Shown piece by piece: positions 45,274-56,187 of a stretch of DNA of 64,000 nt. The position numbers and the translations under genes are program-made. Every line of letters starts with the position of its first letter. The first letter of the stretch is position 1. The stretch covers positions 561,471-625,470 of the forward strand of contig JAGGNK010008781.1 in NCBI GenBank assembly GCA_017590115.1, read 5' to 3'. The DNA comes from Montifringilla adamsi (taxonomy: Eukaryota > Chordata > Aves > Passeriformes > Passeridae). The notes beneath the pieces were generated by a model. That model was not told the DNA's origin. It ran no database searches and saw only the letters and a program-made list of their open reading frames with translations.

Positions 45274-48200
45274 GCTTTGTTTGAGGAAGTTGCAAGTGAC
45301 TCAAGAGCTGCGGTTCCCTTCCCTCAGTGCAGGGACTGTATCATCAAAGGGCTGTTTGCATGCACAGCATTCAACAAACCAGCTTGAGAGTCTCAGGAAT
45401 TTAGATAGCATCCTCTTCTAGGGGTTTGAATGGGCCTGCTGGATGTGATACTGAGCTTTGTTCCTGGTAAGCTCGAGATCCCTTTCTCTGTTAAAGCAGT
45501 GTGTGAGCCTGAGTGGCTGTGTCAGGATGGATGATCTCAGCTCCTTGAGTGGCTTCCATTGTACGGCTACTCAGCCCTTACAGGCTGATTGCATTTATTC
45601 TGTCCTGACACAGGGAGCCCCTTGCAGCACAAACAAAACCAGAATAAATAAGCACAAATATTCATCATTCCTGGCCTGCTGAGTGTTGCAGGGGACCTGT
45701 GTGAAAATGCTGAGCAGCAATGCAGAGGGGCTGGACAGAGGCATTTGTCTGCACCGGTATCACCTCTCTGCGCTAATGATTTTGGGTTTTTTTAATGATT
45801 TTTTCTCATTGAATCCTTAGAGCTCGTATATCTGAACACATCTGATTTGTGCCTGAAGTGGGGTGGACAGGACGGGCTTTCAGAATATTTTCAAGGAGAG
45901 AATCCTTCTGTGATCAGAAATCCTCAGATTAATCCCCCTGGGGACTCAGGCTGTACCAGAGGGGGTCAGTCCTTAATCACTTTCCAAGTTTTTTGCAGAG
46001 TTCCAAGGAGAAAACCCTTTAAAGCCCTGCTTTCACAAGGGTCCATTGACCCTTTCTCCCCCTGCTGCATGTGTGAAATACACATTTATGCACGAGGGCT
46101 TTTGGCAGGGTAACACACCCATAAGGTACATCATGTGTGCCTCGCTGACTATTACTGGAGTGATTTAGGAAACAGATTAATCAAAGCCCTTTAAAGTGAT
46201 GTTTACCACTCGGAATCAGAAGCCGGTTAAACACCCATCCAAACAGGCACTTTGAGCCTCTGCCATTTCCTGTGCGACTCCCCGAATTTCCTTGCTCAAA
46301 AGCATCCCAGGAGCTGCAGGCACACCTGGAGGTGCAGCTCCTGTCCCGGGCAGCAGGAGCAGGCAGGGCTGACACCTCTGCAGGACCTGGGGCTCCTGCC
46401 TGGAAACTCCCCAGGTGTGCAGCTGAGGCTGCTCTGCTCCCTGCACACACTGCAGGCTGTGGCCACAGCTCCTGCCACAAACAAACGTGTTCTGCCTGGA
46501 AACAGCTGGAGCTGCAGGAGCACGGAGCTCTCTCAGAAGTGGGGCTGAAGAGTTCACAGGTCCTGCTAGGATTTGCTGAATTTTTCTGATTTTAACTCAG
46601 AGCTTGAATCAGTGAAGTATCTTTGCGTTAATAACCTCATTTTATCTATAGGGAAAAAATGAAATGAAGTCACATGTGCTAAGCCAGGCAGCAAAAGAAG
46701 CAGTTCTTACCCACAGGACTTGAGAAAGAGCTTGTTTCAACAGAGCTTGGCTCAGAACCTTCCAGTGCACATCTGTGGCTCCACAAAGGCAGAAGTTTCC
46801 TCTGAATTGTCTTCTTGAATTGTTTGCTGCTTGTAGTAAATCACTGGCTCTCCCTTACCTATGGGGCTCTTTTTTCAGGGTGCTTATCCTGCCACCTTGG
46901 AGGCTGCATTGACCACTCTGTCAAATTTTATACCTTGATAAATAAATTGCACCTGACTGTTAGTGCAGATCTAGGTAAGTAAACAAAATGTCTTTCTTCT
47001 GCTAAAGAGGTTTGGCTGTGCAATCAGAAGTTATTCAGTACCTGTTTAGCCCCGGTGCTGGCTAACAAAAGGCAGATTCCACGCCCTCATGGAAGAAAGA
47101 TCAAAGGCTTTTTTGGCATTAATGAATGTTAAGCAAAACCCCCAAATATTTAATCAAGAGGGAACAAAACCTTAAGACTCACACAGCTGTGAGCATTTTT
47201 ACAGGTTTTCGTGGTTCATATTTGAATCATATCTAAGGGTTTGTTTCCGTATACGTGAACAGGATTAAAGTCCCATGGCAAAGGGTGGGATTTTCAAAGT
47301 GTTTTTAAAACTCACAGATTCGAATGGGGCCCAGGCTGGGACAATAGGGGAAGAGCTATTAGAGGCTGTCACTTCTGAAAAAGCATTTAATGTGATGGAG
47401 TGTGGCTATGACTCAGAAACACAGCGAGTACTTTAGAGGGAGCCAAAAAGGAAAGGATGCACCTGACTGGTTTTGTAAGGCTGGGTACAAGTGATACAAT
47501 AATTCTTTCACAACCAAAGGGCAGTCAGCTGATATCCTGAACCTGAAGATTTGATTGCCCAGCTTAAAAAACACCATGCACTTGTCACACAACCACCCTG
47601 AACAATTATAATGATGCATTATTTTCACTGCAGTTGTGCTCATGAGCCTTGGTGATGGATCAGAACCACTTAGCAGTGAGCCAGCACATAAGAAACCCTG
47701 AGAGTTCTCTCCCCAGGGACTTTATGGAAGATGATGGGCAGGAAAAGCACATGAAACCTGGCCACTGACACTGGCCCTCACACCACGAAGCAATCACACT
47801 CCCCCAGGTGTTCAGCTAACGCTGGTTTTGTACAGACAGCACGGCAGAGGAGAGGCTTTCAGAGTGTGACAGGGATTACAATGCAATTACTTAGGACATG
47901 TTTCAGAGATGCTCCACCTGCTCACAGAGGTAATACAAACAAAGCCAAAGGGGCTTAGCTGGAAAATAATAATTAAGTGATAAAGGTGCCATCCAAAGGA
48001 GCAGTTGTGGATCTGACACCCAGCTGGTGAGTGAAGGGTGTTGTAACAGAAGCCACAAAGAGCCTTGGGAGTGTTTGAAGTGGTGGAGAGGGGGCACCTT
48101 GCAAAGGGAGCACACGGTGCCACAACACAGTCCAGGCCAGACATGGGGAGATAATCCCTGCAGGAACGTGGGGATGAGAAAACTGAGATAAGGTGGAACT

Positions 48201-48368
48201 CGCTGGTGTGGGCACAAAGAGGTTCTACCTACAAGACACACCATGAGGAATCTGCATTTCACCCACGATCCAGGGCAGAAAAGAAGGACTCTAGCTGTGT
48301 TCTGAGAGCAGAAGGGGAAGCCATCACATGCAGCTTGGATGTGATGGTCCATGGAGGAAGAACAAGGC
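45274..48368. other. Intergenic DNA, no gene recognised
   Basis: Unique sequence. A stretch at about 46646-46700 faintly resembles a reverse-oriented MIR core (cattttat, then ggaaaaaatga) but is too diverged to call. A perfect TCF/LEF-type site, agatcaaagg, is at 47098-47107. A 155-codon minus-strand frame (47903-48370) has no recognisable protein. Confidence 0.5.
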
Positions 48369-48510
48369 AAAAATAAAATTCAGGTTGTTCCAAAGGTTGG
48401 TAAGGATGAAACAAAAGGAAGAAGCATCAAAGTTTCTAGGCAATTATCAAAAACCAATGTGGAGATTTCAACTTGGATACTAGGGGGCCTTCCTTTGTAA
48501 GAGCTAAAAA
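48369..48510 (+). repeat. Unnamed interspersed repeat, copy A (internally deleted)
   Basis: Shares an ordered set of phrases with 50531-50753: aaaataaa-attc, ggttNtcc, aaggNttNgt, gatgaac, then taggcaa, gatgtgga-like, gattt, ttggata, and a near-identical end tttgtaagagNtaaaaa. It lacks about 80 bp present in the other copy. The family was not identified. Confidence 0.55.
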
Positions 48511-50530
48511 GAAAAACCAACTGAAAAATTAACATTCTGGTTAAAAAAAGAAAAAATGGAAATGGAGCCAGGTGATGATTTCTGTCACCCAACCTTAGCA
48601 AACCAGAGCTGCATCTTCCTGTCCTTCACAGGACAATTATTTATGCTTATGCAAAATCATTAATTGCAAAAGAACCTTTCAGGTGCTGATGAGATCAAGT
48701 AACACAGGGCTATGACTGAAAGCACAGTCTTGCACTGAGTTTTAATTGCAGTGGTGATGCACGAAATGGACACAATCATCCTGCTCACGTCTCACAGCCC
48801 CAGCTGCATGTGGAGGACTGGCAGTTAAAAACCCATTATTTATTTAACTCTGCAACTGGTGCATTTATTGTGGTAACCAGTGAGCCAGGGGGAAAAAAAA
48901 CCCCAGAAGATTCTGTGCAATTTGTAAGTGTCTACTTTCAAAGTAAACCACATGAAAAATTCATTTAAATGTTTTGGAGTGAAATGTTCAGGTGATGAAA
49001 ATAGGGGAATCTCCTGCAAAATCAATGAAGCTTTTCATCAGTTGAATATGTTTTGGTTACTTCTTTACCTTTCTCTTTTTTTTCCCTCAATACAGTTGAA
49101 AGCCAGTATTATTTATGTGGACTGCATAATGCCCCATTAATTGAAAAATCACCTGGCAGATGAAATATTAATGTGGATAAAACCAATAAAAAATCACCTG
49201 CTAGAAAAGTCTTGTTTAACAAATACTTGTGTGAAGTGCTCATCTTCTTAGAACATAGATGATGTTGAGAATTTTTATTATTCATTATTAAGAATGATGA
49301 AAAGAAGAGATATTGCTCTCTTAATCCATCAAAGCCCAAAAGGAATCTATGTTTTACAGAAAGGGAATAGAAAAACATAAGTTATACTCCCTAGAATGAG
49401 GTCAATGCTCATTCTTGGAGGCCCAGAAAATGCCCTTTGAAGCACAAAATTATGGGTGGGAAATGATCTATAAAGCTGCAGAAGCAGAAGAAGTCTCATG
49501 GAAGACAGGACGTGTGCCAAGGTGTCCGTGGGGCTGGACACTGAGTGCAGCTTTTCAAGGAAAAGAAATGCCAACATTCTCCCAGAAGCTCACATCTGAA
49601 TTTGTAATTGCCCCAATTACTAACTAAATTACCTGCCTGCATATGTAATTAGGGAATCTTTGTACCTCAACTTGTGTTTTTGTGGTGCTGACAGCTTTCC
49701 TGGTGGTGCCCTGGACTTCCACTGCAGTCAGGAAAGCCCAGCACAGAGGGCCTGGAGCTTTCCTGAGTCACCTCTGGCTCTGTGCTGTCACACAGGAGGC
49801 AGGGATGGGAATTAGGGATTTCCACTGGGAACTGCTCACGTGCAGGGACAGAAACTGCCAAGTTCACAGATATCACAGAGCAATCCTGAAGGTTTCTACT
49901 GTAGGACAGAGCTTAGTGCTGACTCAGGTGCTCTACCCTGCTCTATTAAATTCTGTATCATCTGAGTTTAAAGCCAACAGATCATAGCTGCAAAATACCT
50001 TCTTTTGATCTAAAGAGAAACAGATCAGTTGTTTGGTTTCATTGCAGTGAAATTATCAGTGTTTGCTTCCAACAGTCTCACAGGAGCTTTTCACTAGAAA
50101 AGAGTGTCAGAGTCACCAAATCCAAGAGGGGCCCACAGAAGTGCCACTCCCCACATTCCCAGACACTTTCCACTGCCACACAGGGAAGTTTAGGCCTGAG
50201 GGACACATCCCTGTTAGAGGGAATAGAAAAGATGAAGTCTATTACGAGTCATTTGAGCCTCTTCCAATCACTAGGTTTTAGATGACTCCAGCAAGTGTGT
50301 GTTGAACACACCGGAGGGGAAAAAAAATCTAAAAAACTGCTGGTTTAACCAGAGAAAATGCCTGCTTTCCTGACCCCAAATCAGGCAGTCAGCCTAACTC
50401 TGGGTGTGGGAGCAAGACTCATCAGCCAGGCATGTGCACAACTTTCATACCCCTTGCCAAATCCACCCCTGAGCTGTGGCCAACCTCCAGTGCTTCAGAA
50501 GGAGATAGAAAAGGGGCTTTAGAAAGATGC
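48511..50530. other. Intergenic DNA between the repeat copies
   Basis: AT-rich up to about 49400, unique. No gene, RNA or further repeat is recognised. Confidence 0.5.
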
Positions 50531-50753
50531 AAAAATAAATTCTGGGTTATCCATAAGGCTTAGTTGTGATGAACTAGAGACCAAAAATAAGGTAAAAGAG
50601 TTCACCTTGGATACCCTGAAGATGACAATTTTTGCACTCCACTCTGTCTTCAGAAAAAGGAAGGACCACAGGTTTTAGGCAAACTGCTGTCAGAGAGATG
50701 TGATGAGATTTTAGTTTGGATAGGAGGGGAATTTCTTTTGTAAGAGTTAAAAA
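50531..50753 (+). repeat. Unnamed interspersed repeat, copy B
   Basis: The longer of two diverged, same-strand copies about 2.1 kb apart. The clearest match to copy A is the right end (gattttagtttggata, then tttgtaagagttaaaaa). The shared order of blocks argues against chance. It may be an old transposable element or a local duplication. No coding capacity is seen. Confidence 0.55.
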
Positions 50754-53135
50754 TCTCACCCAAAAGAGCAAAACGACAACAAAAAATAATACTGATGGGT
50801 TTAAATTGTCAGTCCAAATGAAAAAGTAGTAATAACCAAACAATGTGTTTTTCAGGGAGTTTTGATTACCCCTAAGGCAAAAAAGTAGTCAAATTGTACA
50901 TCAAAATGGAAAACATCCTTTCTGCCTCTTACACGTAGTGAGAATCTGTACAGCACGATGTTTGTAAAAAATAAACATGAAATGAAGAAGAGTTCAAGCA
51001 GCTTTTCAAGCCCATTGGGGAGAGCTGTAAATCCTAAACCACCAGGAGAAAAACCCACCTCAAGGTCCCATCCTAAGCCATGGTCTCTTCATGTGCTTAC
51101 TGAACTTGTTTCATTTTACCTCTTCTTTAGCTTCAGGATGGAAAACACCCCCTGCTTCTGACAACACCCCGCTCAGCACAGCAGGCAGACCAGCTGGCCC
51201 CAGGTTTCCTCACTGCAAACATGCCCAGCTCTTTTGGGTTTGCTCACCTTGTATGATGCACTTGGGGCCTGCCCTTTATCCTCCCTGCACGGTCAGTTGG
51301 AAACAGATCAGAATATTGATTAGAGTAGGCACTGATTCATTCAGTCATTATGTGCAGAGCAGTTGTTACTGGGAGGAAAGGCAACCGAAGGTGGGAGGCT
51401 CTTTGAGCCACCACGGAAAGACAGCACAGAAGCAATGAGTGCGTGAAGGAAACCAAAGCTTGGGTGGAGCAGAAAGAGGGGAAGGGTGTGAGCTGAGATG
51501 CTGGTGGAGCTGCAGGCAAGGGTGACACATCCTGTACAGTTATTACCATGTTTAATTACCCCTCATGACTGACGTTCCTCCAGCACTGCTGCCATGGGCG
51601 GGGGTGATGGCTGCAAAGGGGCATCGCTCCCCTCCCACCCTTGTGCAATTCCATCTCAGCAATAACTGGCAAACCCTGGAGATAAGAGCCTTTACGTGTT
51701 CATTCTGAGCTGAGCTGTCTCTGGGTGCTCTGTGTCCATGAGCATCCCTCCGTGGGAGCCAAAGCAAGACACACACACTGCTTTTTGCAGTTCCATCACT
51801 GAGCCCAGCCTTTCTTGAACATACTGTGCTCACCAAGGGTGTGTGGCCTAAAGCACAGGTGGAGAAGTTGAAAGGAAAAATAGAAACATGGGCCATTTTC
51901 CCCTTTTTCTCACTGACAAAATTCCTAACTGACAGGAAAAGATGCTTTTCCAGTAATTGCATCAGCCCCATTTCCGGCTGGCACAGGCACTCTCAAGGCA
52001 CAGTGACCAATCACAGACTGTGCCAGGGTCACAAACAAAAAGAACTTGGTTTTTTAAATAAGGTCAAATAACTGACAGCATTTCAATAAAGCTGTGGTCA
52101 CCTCATTTCAACATGTTTTAAAGATTTCTACTTGGGGAGCAAGAGAAAGAATAGAATTTGTAAAGTTGTCTTATAGTTAATTATTTTCTTTATGAGAATG
52201 ATTTACTGTGCTGATGGTATCAGCTGCCTCAAATCTCTTTCGTAGTTGTCTGATTTTTAGGAGCTGGGCAGAGAACAGACTTAAATTCCTGAGGGAGATT
52301 TCTTAGCTAATCTATAGAAAATGCTAGATTTTGGCAGATGAATCAAACTCCTCCAGCAAAAAGGTGTGACTGTAATGCAGCATCTCTGGATGTAGAATAG
52401 CTATACATTAGTAGAAGAAAGATCAACAAAGAGAAGTTGTCCTGTAACATTTCAAGCTGAGGTGCAATAATTGTTCCATGAAATGCTGAAGTGGGGATGT
52501 ATGTTGGATTCCTACTGTCACAGACAATATCTGTTACTTTTATTGCCCATGATACTAAGTTTTGATTGCTCCCAGACCTCATCAGAGACACTGTTTTATA
52601 AATGATTATAGGAAAATAAAATTCTGATCACCCACTGACATGCTGTACTTTATAAAACAGGAGAATTCCACAGGTCACCAGGCATTCCCATATGTTAAAT
52701 ATCCCAAGCTCCAGTCTCTTCCAAGCACCTTCCATTCAACCTCACCTCCAAAAGCCACATCCTTCTGCTGCTCTGCCTTAGATTTACCTCTCCATTTCAG
52801 ACTGGTTATTCAAGACTTTGCTCTCACCAACTTTAGGAAGATGAAAGAGACAGAACAGAGGTGAGATACAGTCTTGTCCTTATACAAAAAAAGCTGGTTC
52901 CTCTACCCACAGGAATCCAGGAAGATGTGGGAGCCCCACAAGATATCAGCTCACTCCACGAGAGCCAACGAGTCCAGTGGCTTCATGAATGTTCTGGCAC
53001 TGGAGCACACAGATCCCATCAGTGAGCTCCAACTGGTTCCTGAGAGACAGGGACCTCTCCTGCTGTGTTCCCAAAGCACCTGTGGGAACCTGTGCTCCAT
53101 GCAGGTCTGAGCTGCTGTTGGTGGCGTCCCTGAAC
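50754..53135. other. Intergenic DNA, no gene recognised
   Basis: Unique sequence, AT rich at 52070-52640. Open frames are short and unrecognised. Confidence 0.5.
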
Positions 53136-53833
53136 CTGTGCTGTACCCAAAGCTGTGGTCTATCCAGAGCTGTGGTCTATCCAAAGCTGTGGTCTCTCCA
53201 AAGCTGTGGTCTATCCTAAGCTGTGGTCTATCCAAAGTTGTGGTCTACCCAGAGCTGTGGTCTATCCAGAGCTGTGGTCTATCCAAAGCTGTGGTCTATC
53301 CAGAGCTGTATCCAGAGATGTGGTCTATCCAAAGCTGTGGTCTATCCAAAGCTGTGGTCTATCCAAAGCTGTGGTGTATCCAAATCTGTGCTGTATCCAG
53401 AGCTGTGGTCTGTCCCAAAGCTGTGGTCTATCCAGAGCTGTATCCAGAGCTGTGGTCTATCCAGAGCTGTGCTGTACCCAAAGCTGTGGTCTACCCAAAG
53501 CTGTGGTCTATCCAAATCTGTGGTCTATCCAGAGCTGTGCTGTATCCAGAGCTGTGGTCTATCCAAAGCTGTGGTCTACTCAGAGCTGTGCTGTATCCAG
53601 AGCTGTGGTCTATCCAGAGCTGTGGTCTATCCAAAGCTGTGGTCTATCCAGAGCTGTATCCAGAGATGTGGTCTATCCAAAGCTGTGGTCTACCCAGAGC
53701 TGTGCTGTATCCAGAGCTGTGGTCTATCCAAAGCTGTGGTCTATCCAGAACTGTGGTCTATCCAAAGCTGTGGTCTATCCAGAGCTGTGGTCTATCCAAA
53801 GCTGTGCTGTATCCAAAGCTGTCCTGTATCTAG
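53136..53833. repeat. 17-bp minisatellite, about 40 units
   Basis: Long array of a 17-bp unit, tctatccaaagctgtgg, in which the middle alternates between aaagc and agagc and the end between gtgg and gtgc. Occasional shortened units (ctgtatccagag) shift the phase. Seventeen is not a multiple of three, so every forward frame cycles through the same 51-bp superperiod. That cycle has no stop, so all three forward frames stay open for 231-260 codons. The reverse strand meets TAG in each cycle. The frames are artefacts of the repeat. Confidence 0.95.
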
Positions 53834-55985
53834 GCCTTCCTGCCCCACCAGCTGGGAACAGCTCTTCCCACCCTGGTGCCTTTCAGGACACCATCCGTGG
53901 CAGGCTGATACAGCTCTGGTGCCAATATTTGGGTTAACAAACCCCATGGTTTGAGGGGATCAGATATTTCACTAACAGGAGCCATATAAAGGTCTAGGAT
54001 AGCAGACTCAATCCCATGAAACTGTGAGCATTTATTTTAGTTACTGATCGTGGTTCTGTTCTGTTCTGCACCAGAGTGCCACAATGTATTTAAAGGATTA
54101 CTCTACTGTCACTTTCACTGCACTCAATTTCTTTTCCGTCAGAGGTCTGGGATAAACCACTAACCCATTAATCATGTGTCACTCATCCCACGGGAACACA
54201 GAAAACAAATAGAAACCAGCCATTCCTTTCCTAACAGGAACAGCTCTAATTAACATGGGAGTGTGTTTTGCTGGTTGTTTTTGTTGTCTTCAGACATTAC
54301 TCCTGTAAATAATCAAAATGAAAAGGAGAGATCTTCCCTGTAAAAAAACCCAAAAAACAAACAAAAAAACCCCAAAACTCACCTAACTACACAGGTTCTT
54401 GAAGTGCTGCTTGTACATCTAAAGCACAAGTCTAAAAGATTAAGCCTGCCTTGAAATAAGTTTTACTAGCTTGAAATACCAACATGCTCAATATTCACAT
54501 GGTGAGAGTTTTATATATTGCCCGATTGTGATGATAGAAAAGGATACTTCATCATTTACATTTACAACACTACTCACAGACTACAACTATTTGAGTCCTG
54601 TGTGGTTTTGAATAGATAAAATGAGAAAACAAGCCATGAAGCACTCACTGCAGTGACCCGGGGTTACTGTGGAGCTGTGGTGTGAATTGTGCATTTCTAC
54701 ATCAGTCACAAGCAGATTCTGTACTTGTTAAAATCAGCTGCGAAGCTGGCACTAGTGCTTCAAAAAGACTACTTTAGGGAAAAATATATAACAGTGGAGC
54801 CCCTGCAGCTTCGGGTTTGGTTTTGGGCTTGTTTAAACGTTGTGGAAGGAAGAGATCTCGTTTAGTGAAAAGTTGCCTTTTGGTGTGTGTATGGAGGGAA
54901 CAAGAGGTTGAGCTCCAGACCAGGCAGGTCCTCTCCCTCAGTGCCAGAAACAATCGTACATTTCAAAGGAACCTCCTGCAAGGCCAAGGAGCTTTTTGTT
55001 ATGTAAACGAGCCCAACTTGTTTGTTTTGGTTGCTGTTTTTAAATGCCAAGTTGTAGATATGTCTGTTGTGTTAAACACATCAAACAGGGAAGCAGAACA
55101 TCAGTCTCCTGCATCCCGAGTTGTGCTGGAGACACGGAGTTTGCTCAGGGCTGCATTTCAAACAGCAGCTCTTTGATGCTCTGAACGCGGCCGAGGAGTC
55201 CCCAGCAGCACACGGAGGTGGGAACAGCAGCCAGGGGACAGGGACACTGACAGGGGCTGCCAAACCGAGACAGCTTCTGCCTCAAGGATCACTTCCCGCT
55301 GGTCCCAAAACACAGACAAACCCAAAAACTGTCACTGCCACTGCTATTTAAACCCTCCACTGCTTCTGGGAGTCAATCCGTGTGAAACTGAATTTGGAAG
55401 TAAAAAAAAGGAGTAAAGGACGTGCCTTCTTCTGCCTTAAATTTGGCTTTATCATATCCTGCAAATGAAGGGCTTTGAGGAGTTTTCAAAACTGATCAAA
55501 GAGCTGTGCAATACACCCCTTCACAGTCCAGACTCTGTGGGCTCTAAGGGTGGAATAGTCAAAGAAATATGCAGAAGAACCTGTTGCCCCAGATAAGTTA
55601 ATTCACAAAACCAGTAATGGCTGAAATTCTGAATTTGATTGTTCTTCAAAACTTCTCTTGCCACTGCATTGGGATTTGTTTCAAAAACCATACATTGGTA
55701 ACTTCAGTTTACCAAAAGTTGTCGCACTGTGATACTCTTCTAATTGTATAAGATACTGTGCATAGAGCTAGGTAATCTGATTCCACTCCAAATATTGATG
55801 CAGTTAGCCAGGATAAGCAGGGAAGCATGGAATCGAAACCCTGAATGCCTTTCTGTATCTGTGAGGAGAGCAGGGGCTCCGAGCAGTGCAATGGAAACCA
55901 AAGACCTGGGCACCAGATTAGATTAATGTGCAAAAATAAGCAGTTGAGTTTGTGCATCTCTAACCTTAGGACTTAAACAATGGCA
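53834..55985. other. Intergenic DNA, no gene recognised
   Basis: AT-rich unique sequence at 53930-54800 with a low-complexity A/C stretch at about 54341-54380. The segment at 54800-55350 has short open frames without recognisable homology. Confidence 0.5.
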
Positions 55986-56187
55986 ACTCCCTTGAGGCAT
56001 TTTCTCCTTCCTCCTCTCCTATGGCTCAGAATCTTTAGCCTGTTTACTGCCTGTGCCCAGTTTTCCTTCTCCTGTCTTTTCTACTCCCTTGAGGCATTTT
56101 CTCCGTCCTCCTCTCCTATGGCTCTGTTCTCAGAATCTTTAGCCTGTTTACTGCCTGTGCCCAGTTTTCCTTCTCCTGTCTTTTCTG
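55986..56187. repeat. 97-bp direct tandem duplication
   Basis: Copy 1 begins at 55986 and copy 2 at 56083, both with actcccttgaggcattttct. They share tctttagcctgtttactgcc and end in ccttctcctgtcttttct. Copy 2 has one substitution (ctccgtcc for ctccttcc) and about 7 extra bases before cagaatc. Confidence 0.93.

Noticed and set aside
46646..46700. Possible second, reverse-oriented MIR fragment
   Set aside because: Only scattered short matches to the MIR core; too diverged to call by eye.
47903..48370. 155-codon minus-strand frame
   Set aside because: No family recognised, no supporting splice or promoter context, and it overlaps the edge of an unnamed repeat.
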